From Cloacibacterium normanense (lineage in GTDB: Bacteria > Bacteroidota > Bacteroidia > Flavobacteriales > Weeksellaceae): a stretch of DNA of 64,000 nucleotides. The translations under genes and the position numbers were made by a program. Below are positions 17,265-27,117 of this stretch, piece by piece. The stretch is from the NCBI RefSeq assembly GCF_002943105.1, contig NZ_PTPZ01000003.1, forward strand, positions 248,001 through 312,000, in the 5' to 3' direction. Numbering within the stretch: the stretch's first letter is position 1; each line of letters begins with the position of its first letter. A model generated the notes under the pieces. The model worked only from the letters and a program-made list of their open reading frames with translations, ran no database searches and was not told the DNA's origin.

Positions 17265-18551
17265 ATGTCAACTTACGTTGTTGTTGGTCTTCAATTTGGA
17301 GATGAAGGTAAAGGAAAAATTACCGATGTTCTTTCAGCTAAATCAGATTATGTAGTTCGTTTTCAAGGTGGTGACAATGCTGGTCACACTGTTTATGTAG
17401 GCGAAGATAAGTTTGTGCTACACTTGCTTCCTTCTGGAGTTTTACAATGCAAAGGAAAATGTATTATTGCGAATGGAGTAGTGGTAAATCCTAAAGCTTT
17501 TTTACGAGAAATAGGACAGCTAGAAGCTAAAGGTTATAAAACTGACCATGTCTTTATCAGCAGAAGAGCGCATGTAATTATGCCTTATCATATCATGCTC
17601 GATACTTACAGAGAAGAAGAATTGGGCGGAACGCAGATTGGAACTACCAAGAAAGGAATCGGACCTTGTTATGAAGACAAAATAGCGAGAGTAGGAATCA
17701 GAATGATTGACCTCTTGAATCCAGAAGTTTTAAAAGAAAAAATTGAGAAAAATCTTAAAATTAAAAACAATCTTTTCGAAAAATATTTTGGAAAACCAGC
17801 CATGAGTTTTGACGAAATTTACAATGAATTTTTAGAAATTGGAAAACAACTTCAAGATAGAATTGTAGATACAGAATTAGAATTGAACGAAGCGATTCGT
17901 GATAATAAAAATATCCTTTTTGAAGGAGCACAAGCATTAATGCTTGATATAGATTTCGGTACTTATCCTTACGTAACTTCTTCTTCGCCTTCTACAGGTG
18001 GAGTTTGTACAGGAGCAGGAGTTCCGCCAACTTCTTTACAGAATTTAATTGGGGTTTCCAAAGCGTATACTACTAGAGTTGGTCACGGTCCTTTTCCAAC
18101 AGAATTAGATAATGATTTAGGAGAGCACATTAGAAAAGTGGGGCATGAATACGGAGCAACTACAGGAAGACCAAGAAGAACGGGTTGGTTAGACTTAGTA
18201 GCGCTGAAACACGCTTGTATGATTAATGGTATCAATAATTTAGTGATTACTAAATTAGATGTTCTTACAGGAATTGATACTTTGAAAATTGCTACGCATT
18301 ATAAAACTGAAGACGGAAAAATTATTGATTATTTCACTTCTTCTACTACGAAATTATACGATTACGAAGCAATCTACACAGATTTACCAGGTTGGACAGA
18401 AGATATTACTACGGCTAGAACTTTTGATGAATTGCCGGAAAACGCTAAGAAATATATTGGATTTATCGAGGAATATCTAGGAATTAATGTATACTTGGTA
18501 TCTGTAGGTCCAGAAAGAAGTCAAAACATTATTAGAAAAGAATTATTCTAA
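17265..18551 (+). CDS. purA: Adenylosuccinate synthetase
   Basis: Joins IMP and aspartate with GTP in AMP synthesis. 428 residues, the normal length, with the GTP-binding loop GLQFGDEGKGK at the N-terminus, the IMP-site segment GGDNAGHTV, YVTSSSPSTGGVCTGAG, and GATTGRPRRTGWLDL. It has its own promoter and terminator and no obvious operon partner. Confidence 0.98.
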   Translation: MSTYVVVGLQFGDEGKGKITDVLSAKSDYVVRFQGGDNAGHTVYVGEDKFVLHLLPSGVLQCKGKCIIANGVVVNPKAFLREIGQLEAKGYKTDHVFISRRAHVIMPYHIMLDTYREEELGGTQIGTTKKGIGPCYEDKIARVGIRMIDLLNPEVLKEKIEKNLKIKNNLFEKYFGKPAMSFDEIYNEFLEIGKQLQDRIVDTELELNEAIRDNKNILFEGAQALMLDIDFGTYPYVTSSSPSTGGVCTGAGVPPTSLQNLIGVSKAYTTRVGHGPFPTELDNDLGEHIRKVGHEYGATTGRPRRTGWLDLVALKHACMINGINNLVITKLDVLTGIDTLKIATHYKTEDGKIIDYFTSSTTKLYDYEAIYTDLPGWTEDITTARTFDELPENAKKYIGFIEEYLGINVYLVSVGPERSQNIIRKELF

Positions 18552-18573
18552 TCATAATTGATATAAAATATTG

Positions 18574-18604
18574 AAAATCACGCTTTTGGCGTGATTTTTT
18601 ATTT
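18574..18604 (+). terminator. purA terminator
   Basis: AAAATCACGC, a five-base loop, GCGTGATTTT and further T, starting 22 bp after the purA stop. Confidence 0.88.
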
Positions 18605-18755
18605 TAAAATTGTGTTATTTTCATTGAAAACAAATAAAACATTGAATTTTAAATAATTTTTTGGCAAGGTAATTGAATTACTCTAATTACTTTTTGCAAG
18701 AAGATAAAAAATTAATAATCGTGTTTGAAATTTGTTTAATCTAAAAAATCACACA

Positions 18756-19580
18756 ATGAGCAAAAATTTCTTTACTTATGACCCGCATCAAGCGCTGAAC
18801 GAAGTTGTTTTCGAGAAGAGAAACAAAGAATATGGAGCGTATGCTCTACGAAACGAAGCTAATGTCGTTCTAAAAAAGGCTTTATTTATAGGAGTTGGAT
18901 TATTTGGTCTTTTAGCAATGACGCCATTACTTATTAATACGCTAAAACCTAAAGCCGCAGAAACTCCTGTATTTGTACCTATCAATCTAAAAAATGTAGA
19001 TAGACCAGACGATAGAATAGAAAAACCAGAACCTAGAGTTATTCCTCCGAAAGCTCCAGTTCAGGTAAAAACGCAAAGTTTAACTCCTCCAACTCCAACC
19101 AGAGACGCTGTAAAAGAGGAGACCATTAATCAAAAAGTAGAAGATGCCGTAATTTCTACGACTACAACTCCGGGAGTTGCTGTTACCAATCCTAATCAGC
19201 ATATAGCTACTGGAACAGAAAACGGAAAAGAAATTGTAAAAGAAACTACTAAACCTAATCCAAATGACATCATAAGAGATGTAGATGTAGAAGCAGATTT
19301 CATCGGAGGAGTTAATGCTTTTAGAACAAAAGTTTTACAAAATTTTGATTCTAGTGTCATCGAAAATGAAACAGGAGAGGTGGTAAAAGCAGTCGTAACT
19401 TTCGTAGTAGAAAGAGACGGAACGATTTCTAATATTAAAGTTTCTGGAGCGAATACAGATTTTAATAAAGAAGCAGAAAAAACGATAAAAGGAATTAAAG
19501 GAAAATGGAATCCTGCAAAATTTCAAGGCGAAAATGTTCGTTCTTATTTTAGATTCCCTATTTCTATGCAGTTCGAATAA
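18756..19580 (+). CDS. tonB: Energy transducer TonB
   Basis: 274 residues from ATG 18756. It has a cytoplasmic N-terminus (FEKRNKEYGAYALRNE, typical of Bacteroidota TonB), one membrane segment around residues 40-60, a Pro-rich periplasmic linker (PEPRVIPPKAPVQVK) and a C-terminal TonB domain (VVTFVVERDGTISNIKV, ending YFRFPISMQFE). It transmits proton-motive force to outer-membrane transporters such as the SusC protein in this window. ExbB/ExbD are not nearby. The start at 18732 adds only eight residues and is not preferred. Confidence 0.9.
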   Translation: MSKNFFTYDPHQALNEVVFEKRNKEYGAYALRNEANVVLKKALFIGVGLFGLLAMTPLLINTLKPKAAETPVFVPINLKNVDRPDDRIEKPEPRVIPPKAPVQVKTQSLTPPTPTRDAVKEETINQKVEDAVISTTTTPGVAVTNPNQHIATGTENGKEIVKETTKPNPNDIIRDVDVEADFIGGVNAFRTKVLQNFDSSVIENETGEVVKAVVTFVVERDGTISNIKVSGANTDFNKEAEKTIKGIKGKWNPAKFQGENVRSYFRFPISMQFE

Positions 19581-19631
19581 TCATCTAGAATATTTAATTT
19601 CTACTTTGTCTTAATCGATAGCAATTCATTT

Positions 19632-19670
19632 AATTATCCACATTTTCTAAAAATTGTGGATAATTTTTTT
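19632..19670 (+). terminator. tonB terminator
   Basis: An 11-bp stem (AATTATCCACA with TGTGGATAATT) followed by a T run, about 50 bp after the tonB stop. Confidence 0.75.
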
Positions 19671-19746
19671 ATGCTTTAACCCATTAATTCACAATAGTTT
19701 AATATTTTTGACAGTTATTAACATTCAACCGAATGACTATTTATTG

Positions 19747-19754
19747 TATTTTTG
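19747..19754 (+). promoter_or_regulatory. -7 box of the parA operon
   Basis: TATTTTTG matches TAnnTTTG, 17 bases before the parA ATG. The -33 element is not clear. Confidence 0.45.
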
Positions 19755-19771
19755 GAAACTAATTCATTTTT

Positions 19772-20545
19772 ATGGGAAAAATTATTGGAGTTGCCAATCA
19801 GAAAGGAGGCGTAGGTAAAACCACTACTGCAGTGAATTTAGCAGCTGCGCTTGGCGTTTTAGAGAAAAAAGTTTTATTAATCGATGCAGATCCACAGGCT
19901 AATGCTACCTCTGGTTTAGGAATAGAAGAAGTGAATTTTTCTACCTATAATTTATTGGAGCACAGTGCAGATGTGAAAGATTGTATCCAGAAAACTTCAT
20001 CTCCAAATCTAGACCTTGTACCTTCTCATATTGATTTGGTAGCAGCGGAAATTGAGTTAGTAGACCGTGACAAGAGAGAATATATGCTCAAAAAAGCATT
20101 AGAAGAGGTGAAATCTGAGTATGACTACATCATCATCGATTGTGCACCGAGTTTAGGTCTTATTACGGTAAATGCACTTACTGCTGCAGATTCTGTAATC
20201 ATCCCAATTCAGTGTGAATATTTTGCCTTGGAAGGTTTAGGCAAATTATTGAACACCGTGAAAAATGTTCAGAAAATTCACAATTATGATTTAGACATCG
20301 AAGGTTTATTACTTACGATGTACGATTCTAGATTAAGACTTTCTAACCAAGTGGTAGAAGAAGTGAATACGCATTTCCCAGAAATGGTTTTCGAAACGGT
20401 AATTTCTAGAAATGTAAGACTTTCTGAAGCGCCAAGTTTCGGAGAAAGCATCTTGATGTACGATGCCGAAAGCAAAGGTGCAATTCAATACATTCAACTC
20501 GCAGAAGAAGTACTTCTGAAAAACGAAAAATTACAAAAAGCATAA
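19772..20545 (+). CDS. parA: Chromosome partitioning ATPase ParA (Soj)
   Basis: 257 residues. Deviant Walker A KGGVGKTTTAVNLA at residue 11, Walker A' LLIDADPQANAT and Walker B YIIIDCAPSLG. It drives origin segregation with ParB through ATP-dependent DNA binding. It heads the operon parA-parB-DUF5683-dapB-(lepB), the usual order in Flavobacteriales. No perfect parS site was recognised in the window. Confidence 0.96.
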   Translation: MGKIIGVANQKGGVGKTTTAVNLAAALGVLEKKVLLIDADPQANATSGLGIEEVNFSTYNLLEHSADVKDCIQKTSSPNLDLVPSHIDLVAAEIELVDRDKREYMLKKALEEVKSEYDYIIIDCAPSLGLITVNALTAADSVIIPIQCEYFALEGLGKLLNTVKNVQKIHNYDLDIEGLLLTMYDSRLRLSNQVVEEVNTHFPEMVFETVISRNVRLSEAPSFGESILMYDAESKGAIQYIQLAEEVLLKNEKLQKA

Positions 20546-20605
20546 CATTTTTAGAATTGAGAAGAAATTTTGTTTGTTCTCATGACTAATGACTTATCAT
20601 ACAAT

Positions 20606-21493
20606 ATGAAAGACAAAAAAAGAGCAATGGGACGTGGTTTGGGTGCTATTTTAAGTGCCGAAAGCAAAAGTAACATTAATTCTGCAACAGATACAGGAGC
20701 CGAAAAATTAGTAGGAAATATGGTAGAAGTAGCATTAGAAGATATTTATCCTAATGCAACTCAGCCTAGAACTTATTTTGATGAAACTGCCCTTAATGAA
20801 TTGGCTCAATCGATAAAAAATCTTGGAGTCATTCAACCTATCACTTTAAGAAAAGATGGTGATAAATTTGAAATTATCTCTGGGGAAAGACGTTACAGAG
20901 CTTCTAAAATAGCTGGTCTTACTTCTATTCCTGCTTACATAAGACTGGTAAATGACCAAGAATTGCTAGAAATGGCTTTGGTAGAAAATATCCAGCGCGA
21001 AGATTTAGATGCCATAGAAGTAGCACTTACTTATCAAAGATTATTAGAAGAAATAGGTCTTACTCAAGAAAATTTAAGTTCTAGAGTAGGGAAAGAAAGA
21101 AGTACCATTACGAATTCTATTCGTTTGTTGAGGTTAAGTCCAGAAATACAAAATGCGATTAGAAGCGGCGAGATTTCTGCAGGCCATGGTAGAGCAATCA
21201 TCAGTGTAGAAGATGCTGAACTTCAACAAGAACTTTTCAAAAGAATCATCAAAGAAGGATTAAACGTAAGACAAGCTGAAAAAGCAGCTTCAGAACTTAA
21301 AAATCCTAAAAAATCTATCCAAAAAACTGAAAAAGAACTTCCGAATCATTTAAGAAAAGTAGAAAAATCACTGGCCGATGTTTTAGAAGTTGGGGTAGAA
21401 ATAAAATCTTCAGGAAAAGGAAAAAAAGGGAAAATCATCCTTGATTTCAATAACGAAGATGAACTGAACAAAATCCTTTCACATTTTAATTAA
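20606..21493 (+). CDS. parB: Chromosome partitioning protein ParB (Spo0J)
   Basis: 295 residues from ATG 20606 (KDKKRAMGRGLGAILS, the typical N-terminus). The ParB/Srx CTPase domain has ISGERRYRAS, followed by the HTH segment VGKERSTITNSIRLLRL and a C-terminal dimerisation domain. In-frame ATGs at 20570 and 20582 would add 8-12 atypical residues. It overlaps the DUF5683 gene by one base (TAATG) and lies 60 bp after parA. Confidence 0.95.
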   Translation: MKDKKRAMGRGLGAILSAESKSNINSATDTGAEKLVGNMVEVALEDIYPNATQPRTYFDETALNELAQSIKNLGVIQPITLRKDGDKFEIISGERRYRASKIAGLTSIPAYIRLVNDQELLEMALVENIQREDLDAIEVALTYQRLLEEIGLTQENLSSRVGKERSTITNSIRLLRLSPEIQNAIRSGEISAGHGRAIISVEDAELQQELFKRIIKEGLNVRQAEKAASELKNPKKSIQKTEKELPNHLRKVEKSLADVLEVGVEIKSSGKGKKGKIILDFNNEDELNKILSHFN

Positions 21494-22077
21494 TGAGAGC
21501 AGTTTACTCCATCATATTATTGTTGTTCTTTGGGTTGTTTTTTTCTCAAGAAATTAAACCTTTTGACACCATCAAAACCGAAAAACAGGTAGTTGAGGAA
21601 ATAGAAAAAGCCAACGTAAGCACCATTCAAAAATACAATCCTACAAAAGCAGGGTTGTATTCTGCTGTTTTTCCGGGCCTTGGTCAGTACTACAACAAGA
21701 AATATTGGAAAATCCCAATTGTTTGGGGAGCTGTAGGAACTGGAGTAGGGATTATTGTGTATAATGATAAGCAATATCGCCGTTATAGAACTGCGTTTTT
21801 AGCAGAATTAAATGGTCAACCTCACGAGTTTGATGATTTACCTTATGTAGACGCTACGGTTCTAGGAAATACACAAGACAGAGCCAAAAGACAAAGAGAT
21901 TACGCCATCGCCATTACCGGAGTTTTATATATTTTAAATATTGTAGATGCGGTAGTAGATGCACACTTATACGACCAAAAGAAAGACCCAGATTTAGCCA
22001 TTAAACCTACCATTATTTACGATGATTTAGGGGTAGCAAATGGTAAAGCTGGATTGTCTTTGAGTTTTAGATTTTAA
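21493..22077 (+). CDS. DUF5683 exported/membrane protein
   Basis: 194 residues with an N-terminal signal or anchor (YSIILLLFFGLFFSQE). The DUF5683 core begins AGLYSAVFPGLGQYYNKKYWKIPIVWGAVG and has further hydrophobic segments near residues 75-90 and 135-155. It is conserved between parB and dapB in Flavobacteriales, but its function is unknown. It overlaps parB by one base, so it is translationally coupled. Confidence 0.88.
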   Translation: MRAVYSIILLLFFGLFFSQEIKPFDTIKTEKQVVEEIEKANVSTIQKYNPTKAGLYSAVFPGLGQYYNKKYWKIPIVWGAVGTGVGIIVYNDKQYRRYRTAFLAELNGQPHEFDDLPYVDATVLGNTQDRAKRQRDYAIAITGVLYILNIVDAVVDAHLYDQKKDPDLAIKPTIIYDDLGVANGKAGLSLSFRF

Positions 22078-22088
22078 AAATTAAAAAA

Positions 22089-22790
22089 ATGAAAATAGCA
22101 TTAGTTGGTTACGGAAAAATGGGCAAAATCATTGATGAAATTGCCACAAAAAGAGGACATGAAGTTGTAGCAAGATTAAACGAAACGCCTACCAAAGAAA
22201 ATCTGAACAATCCAGATGTAGTTATAGAATTTTCGCAGCCAGAAGTAGCTTTTAGCAATATAAAAACCTGTTTAGAAAATAAAATTCCAGTAGTTTGTGG
22301 AACTACAGGTTGGCTAGAACAAAAACCAGCCATCGAAAAAATAGCTTTAGAAAATGGAACAGGATTCTTATATGGTTCTAATTTTAGTTTAGGCGTGAAT
22401 CTTTTCTTTGCATTAAATGAAAATTTAGCGAAACTGATGCAGAAATTCAGTGATGATTATACCTGTCAACTCGAAGAAATTCACCACGTTCATAAAAAAG
22501 ATGCACCAAGTGGAACTGCAATTTCTATTGCGGAAGGAATCTTCAAACATTCTGACTATAATTCTTGGAAATTAGACGAAACTGAAGGGGAATCTCTAGG
22601 AATTGAGGCAATAAGAGAAGGAGAAGTACCTGGAACACACAGCGTTTATTATCGTTCAGAAGTAGACGAAATCGAAATAAAACATACTGCTTATAATAGA
22701 AATGGTTTTGCATTAGGTGCAGTAATTGCTGCAGAATGGTTGCCAGGAAAAGTAGGAAATTTTGGAATGAAAGAAGTTTTAGGACTTTAA
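22089..22790 (+). CDS. dapB: 4-hydroxy-tetrahydrodipicolinate reductase
   Basis: Second step of the diaminopimelate/lysine pathway. 233 residues with an N-terminal Rossmann motif (VGYGKMGKIIDEIA), VVCGTTGW and the catalytic segment EIHHVHKKDAPSGTA. It is shorter than the approximately 270 residues of E. coli DapB, as usual in Bacteroidota. It is 11 bp downstream of the DUF5683 gene. Confidence 0.95.
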   Translation: MKIALVGYGKMGKIIDEIATKRGHEVVARLNETPTKENLNNPDVVIEFSQPEVAFSNIKTCLENKIPVVCGTTGWLEQKPAIEKIALENGTGFLYGSNFSLGVNLFFALNENLAKLMQKFSDDYTCQLEEIHHVHKKDAPSGTAISIAEGIFKHSDYNSWKLDETEGESLGIEAIREGEVPGTHSVYYRSEVDEIEIKHTAYNRNGFALGAVIAAEWLPGKVGNFGMKEVLGL

Positions 22791-22870
22791 TCTGAGTTTA
22801 AACCTTGAGCCTTAATGTAACAAATCACGAATTACATTACTAATTACACATCACATATTAATCATAGAAA

Positions 22871-24526
22871 ATGGATTACATCTTACAATATTCTATTTTT
22901 ATACTGATTTTATCAGTTTTACTAGGACTTTCGTCTTTTAAATTATATCAAAAAATGGGTTACAAAGGCTGGGAAGCTTTTGTTCCTTTTTATAATTACT
23001 ACATCATTCAGAAAGAAGTAGGCGAACCAAAATGGTGGGTTATCTTGGCTTATTTGCCAATTGTAGGACCTATTATGATGACTGTTTTCCATTTGTTTTT
23101 GATGAAAAAATTTGGAAGAACTTCAGTGTTAGAACAAATTCTTACTGCGTTGCTTCCTTTTATTTATTTGGCGTATTCGTCTTATTTTCAGTTGAATAAA
23201 GTAGACAGATTTGCGGTAGATGATCCAAAAGCCAAAAAGGAATCTTTCTTAGGTTCTATTACTTTTGCAGTGGTTTTTGCTACGATTATTCACGCTTTTG
23301 TTACCCAACCATTTGCCATTCCTACAGGTTCTATGGAAAGAACTTTATTGGTAGGAGATTTCTTATTCGTAAACAAATGGAGTTATGGTTACAGAATGCC
23401 AATGAGACCAGTTGCTTTCCCCTTTTTGCAGGGGACCATTATGGATACTCAGAAAGATGGAAATCCTAAGAATGATCCGAAATCTTATGTAGATGCTGTT
23501 AAATTGCCTTATTTTAGAATTGGTGAATTCAAAAAGCCTAAGAAAAATGATATTGTAGTTTTCAATTATCCGGGAGATTCCGTGCATACTGCGATAGATA
23601 GAAAAGATCCATACGTAAAACGTTGTGTAGCGGTAGGTGGTGATGTGGTTGAAATGAGAGCCGGGAATTTATACATCAATGGCAAACCAGAAGTTCAAAT
23701 GGCAGATGCCGAAGTTCAGCGTTCATATACCATTTATACACGTTCAGAAATAGACATCGATTATTTATGGAAAAATCTTGCCTATTTACCGATTACTGAT
23801 GAAGGTGAAACCAAAGACGGATTGCATTATTATCAGTTTCAAGGGTTGACTAAAGATTTATTGGCTCAAATTAAAGCCATTCCAGAATTTGTAAAAGCTG
23901 AAGAAGTTTTAGGCGAAAAAGGAAAAGGAGCAATTTCTTACTATCCAGTTTTAGATGAAAACGGTCAATATGTAAACGATGGAACGGGACATGCTTTAAT
24001 GTCTAAAAAAGTTGACATTTCTCAATCTATTTTCCCGATTAATAAACCTTGGAACCAAGATTGGTACGGACCGCTCACTATTCCTAAAAAAGGAGATGTG
24101 ATTACCATTACTCAAGAAAATTTACCAGAATATAAAAAACTGATCACAGAATTTGAAGGGAATATTTTAGAATTCAAAGGGGGTAAATTCTATATCAATG
24201 GTGCTCAAACCGATAAATATACCGTAAAACAAGACTATTATTTTATGATGGGAGATAACAGAGATGCTTCTCTGGATGCTCGTTTCTTTGGTTTTGTTCC
24301 AGAGACGCATATTGTAGGAAGCCCGATGTTTACTTGGCTTAGTTTACAAGGAACTTTTGACGAAGGTCCTAAAAAAGTAAGATGGGAACGTATGTTTAAA
24401 GCAACTAACACTGGTGAAAAAGAAAAAACGTCTTATTGGTGGGTTGCAGCTGCAATTTTAATCTTATTCTTCGGTTGGGAATTTTTTGTAAAACTTTTCA
24501 AAGGGAAAAATAAAGAAGAAGAGTAG
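22871..24526 (+). CDS. lepB: Signal peptidase I
   Basis: 551 residues, the long Bacteroidota form. An N-terminal multi-pass DUF5684-like region (residues 1-120: GYKGWEAFVPFYNYYI) precedes the S26 peptidase domain. The catalytic serine is in IPTGSMERTLLVGD (near residue 155) and the lysine in VKRCVAVGGD (near residue 255). An insertion of about 150 residues precedes the conserved YYFMMGDNRDASLDARFFGFV, and the protein ends with a C-terminal membrane segment. It cleaves signal peptides of exported proteins. The 80-bp gap from dapB contains short AT-rich direct repeats. Confidence 0.95.
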   Translation: MDYILQYSIFILILSVLLGLSSFKLYQKMGYKGWEAFVPFYNYYIIQKEVGEPKWWVILAYLPIVGPIMMTVFHLFLMKKFGRTSVLEQILTALLPFIYLAYSSYFQLNKVDRFAVDDPKAKKESFLGSITFAVVFATIIHAFVTQPFAIPTGSMERTLLVGDFLFVNKWSYGYRMPMRPVAFPFLQGTIMDTQKDGNPKNDPKSYVDAVKLPYFRIGEFKKPKKNDIVVFNYPGDSVHTAIDRKDPYVKRCVAVGGDVVEMRAGNLYINGKPEVQMADAEVQRSYTIYTRSEIDIDYLWKNLAYLPITDEGETKDGLHYYQFQGLTKDLLAQIKAIPEFVKAEEVLGEKGKGAISYYPVLDENGQYVNDGTGHALMSKKVDISQSIFPINKPWNQDWYGPLTIPKKGDVITITQENLPEYKKLITEFEGNILEFKGGKFYINGAQTDKYTVKQDYYFMMGDNRDASLDARFFGFVPETHIVGSPMFTWLSLQGTFDEGPKKVRWERMFKATNTGEKEKTSYWWVAAAILILFFGWEFFVKLFKGKNKEEE

Positions 24527-24555
24527 AATTTTATAGAAATTTGAAAAATTGACAT

Positions 24556-24592
24556 ACCCTTTTTGCGTTCAAAACGCAGAAAGGGTTTTTTG
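24556..24592 (+). terminator. lepB terminator
   Basis: A 14-bp stem (ACCCTTTTTGCGTT with one G-T wobble) and a T run, 30 bp after the lepB stop. It ends the parA-lepB unit. Confidence 0.88.
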
Positions 24593-24613
24593 ATATAATC
24601 ACATTTATTTTTT

Positions 24614-24621
24614 TAACTTTG
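24614..24621 (+). promoter_or_regulatory. -7 box of the wbqC-like gene
   Basis: TAACTTTG matches TAnnTTTG, immediately after the lepB terminator and 16 bases before the ATG at 24638. Confidence 0.5.
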
Positions 24622-24637
24622 GACACTCAATTTTAGA

Positions 24638-25270
24638 ATGAAAATGAAAACGTTATTACCTATATTTTATTTGCCACCAGTTTCTTGGTTTGCAGAATTT
24701 TTAAAAGACGAAAACGAAATTCTTCTGGAGCAGCATGAGAATTTTCCGAAACAAACCTACAGAAGCAGATGCAATATTTACGGTGCAAATGGTAAATTGG
24801 TGCTCATTTTGCCGATTCATCATAACGGAAAACGTGCGATGAAAGATTTAGAGCTTTCTTATGCCGAAGATTGGCAAAAACTCCACTGGAAATCTATTAA
24901 AATCGCTTACCAAAGTTCGCCATATTTCGAGTATTATGAAGATAAGTTGAAGCAGATTTTCTCGGTACAGCCTACATCTCTTATTGAATTTAATCTCAAT
25001 GCTTTGAAAATCATTCTTCAAATTTTAAAAGTTGAAAAAGACTATTCTCTCACCACGGAATTCGAGAAAACACCAAATGCAGTAGATTTAAGAGAGTGTT
25101 TTTCAGCCAAAAAAGATTCAGAATATTATTTGCCAGAATATTACCAAACATTTAGTGATAAATTAGGATTTATTAAAGATTTATCAATACTAGATGTGGT
25201 TTGTAACATTGGCCCAGAATCTGCTACGTATATTAAAAAAGTAACTCAATCCATACAAAATATATCATAA
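24638..25270 (+). CDS. WbqC family protein
   Basis: 210 residues, WbqC-like pattern: LPIFYLPPVSWFAEFL at the N-terminus, then QTYRSRCNIYGANGKLVLILPI, WQKLHWKSIKIAYQSSPYFEYY and ending LSILDVVCNIGPES. The family is linked to polysaccharide biosynthesis, but no reaction is established. The stop overlaps the ATG of the subtilase by one base (TAATG), so the two genes are coupled. Confidence 0.88.
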   Translation: MKMKTLLPIFYLPPVSWFAEFLKDENEILLEQHENFPKQTYRSRCNIYGANGKLVLILPIHHNGKRAMKDLELSYAEDWQKLHWKSIKIAYQSSPYFEYYEDKLKQIFSVQPTSLIEFNLNALKIILQILKVEKDYSLTTEFEKTPNAVDLRECFSAKKDSEYYLPEYYQTFSDKLGFIKDLSILDVVCNIGPESATYIKKVTQSIQNIS

Positions 25271-26964
25271 TGAAAAGAATAATCATTGCAGCTGCATTTT
25301 TAGCAGGATTCCATTTTGGTTTTTCGCAAGAAGCCAAAACTGATGATAAAGATTTGATGACTTGGTATCACAAAGATTTTTCTACAACAAATGTTTACGG
25401 AGTCAATACAAAAAACGCATATAAATTTTTTGAATCAAAAGGTCTAAAGCCTAAAACGGTAGTGGTAGGGGTAATAGACAGTGGGATAGAAGTAGACCAC
25501 CCTGGTTTAATAAAAAATATGTGGAAAAACGTAAACGAAGTTCCTAATAATGGTAAAGATGATGATGGGAACGGTTATATAGATGATGTTTACGGCTGGA
25601 ACTTTATCGGAGGTAAAGATGGAGATGTAGATGTTGACAATTTAGAAATAACGAGAGTTGTAAAACAATACAAACCTGTTTTTGAAGGGGCGAGTTCAGA
25701 AGTGAATAAAGCCAATCAAGCAAAAATGCCTACAGAATTTGAGATGTATCTTCGTGCAAAGGATATGTACAATAAAAAAAGTGTAGAAGCTAAACAGCAG
25801 TTTCAGTTTTATTCAGAATTTGCAAAAGTGATTCCTAGTGTAGCAGCTACTTTAAAAGGGAAAACCCTGACTAAAGAAAATTTAGATGCTATCAAACCAA
25901 CTACACAAGAAGAAGCGAGAAATCTTTCGATTTTAAGTCAAGTAGTAAATGATCCTGCTATGGTTGGGAAATCTCAAGCAGAAGTAGAAGAATTTTTAAA
26001 TAAAGAAATCAAAGGAGCTTTAGAATATTTCGAACCTCAAGCTACAAAACAATATAACTTAGATTTTGATCCTAGAGCAATTGTAGGAGATAATTATCAA
26101 GACAAAAAAGAGAAATTCTACGGAAATAACCATTACGAAGGTCCAGATGCACAACACGGAACTCACGTTGCGGGAATTATCGCAGGTTATCCTCAAGGAA
26201 ATGAAGTGCAATACGGAGTTGCCTATAAAGTGGCAAAAATTATGACGGTAAGAGCGGTTCCAAACGGTGATGAGCGTGATAAAGACGTGGCAAACTCTAT
26301 TCGTTATGCGGTAGATAATGGTGCTAAAGTCATTAATATGAGCTTCGGGAAAGCAGTTTCTCCTGAAAAAGAATTGGTTTGGGAAGCGTTTCAATATGCT
26401 AAAGACAAAGGCGTTCTATTGGTAAAAGCTGCCGGAAACGAAAACGAAGATATTCAAGAAAATCCTTATTTTCCTACTAATTTTAAATCTACTAAAGACG
26501 AAAAACCTTTCATTAACAATATGATTGTAGTAGGTGCAAGTACCAATAATAATGAATTTTTAAGAGCTGGATTCTCTAATTTTAACCAAAAAATGGTGAA
26601 TGTTTTTGCGCCTGGTGATAAAATTTATTCTACCGTTCCAGAGGGTAAATATGAATATTTACAAGGAACTTCTATGGCTTCGCCTGTTGTAGCGGGAGCT
26701 TCTGCAGTTTTATTGGCTTACATGCCTAATTTGAAACCAGAACAAGTAATAGAATCTCTAGTAAAATCGGTGAATAAGTCGGAGGTAAATGCAATGTTGC
26801 CTACCAATACCAACAATAGATTTGATTTGATTTCTGAATCTGGAGGAGTGATAGACTTATACAAAGCAGCACAATACGCTTATACACATTTCTACAAAGC
26901 GGCTCCTGCAAAGCCAGTGAAAAAAGCGGTAGTGAAAAAGAAAAAAGTAGTTAGAAAAAAATAA
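25270..26964 (+). CDS. Exported S8 (subtilisin-like) serine peptidase
   Basis: 564 residues with a Sec signal peptide (IIIAAAFLAGFHFGFSQE). Catalytic triad: Asp in VVVGVIDSGIEVDHPG (near residue 75), His in QHGTHVAGIIAG (near 300) and Ser in GTSMASPVVAG (near 470). About 200 residues are inserted between Asp and His. It ends in a short Lys-rich tail (KKAVVKKKKVVRKK) rather than a T9SS sorting domain, so it probably stays in the periplasm. Coupled to the wbqC-like gene. Confidence 0.92.
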   Translation: MKRIIIAAAFLAGFHFGFSQEAKTDDKDLMTWYHKDFSTTNVYGVNTKNAYKFFESKGLKPKTVVVGVIDSGIEVDHPGLIKNMWKNVNEVPNNGKDDDGNGYIDDVYGWNFIGGKDGDVDVDNLEITRVVKQYKPVFEGASSEVNKANQAKMPTEFEMYLRAKDMYNKKSVEAKQQFQFYSEFAKVIPSVAATLKGKTLTKENLDAIKPTTQEEARNLSILSQVVNDPAMVGKSQAEVEEFLNKEIKGALEYFEPQATKQYNLDFDPRAIVGDNYQDKKEKFYGNNHYEGPDAQHGTHVAGIIAGYPQGNEVQYGVAYKVAKIMTVRAVPNGDERDKDVANSIRYAVDNGAKVINMSFGKAVSPEKELVWEAFQYAKDKGVLLVKAAGNENEDIQENPYFPTNFKSTKDEKPFINNMIVVGASTNNNEFLRAGFSNFNQKMVNVFAPGDKIYSTVPEGKYEYLQGTSMASPVVAGASAVLLAYMPNLKPEQVIESLVKSVNKSEVNAMLPTNTNNRFDLISESGGVIDLYKAAQYAYTHFYKAAPAKPVKKAVVKKKKVVRKK

Positions 26965-26984
26965 TTCATCATACTAATGAATTG

Positions 26985-27012
26985 AAAGGCTGTTTTTTAC
27001 AGCCTTTTTTAT
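26985..27012 (+). terminator. Terminator after the S8 peptidase
   Basis: AAAGGCTGT, five T, ACAGCCTTT and further T, 20 bp after the stop. Confidence 0.88.
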
Positions 27013-27117
27013 TTGTCGAATTCTAAGAAAAGTTTATAAGATTATCATATTGGCACAGTTTTTACAATTAACTTCATAACTTTACATTCATAAATAACAA
27101 CGAAATTTAAGTAAAAG

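Noticed and set aside
19772-21493. parS centromere near parAB
   Set aside because: I looked for TGTTTCACGTGAAACA-like palindromes around the operon and saw none; the site may lie elsewhere on the chromosome.
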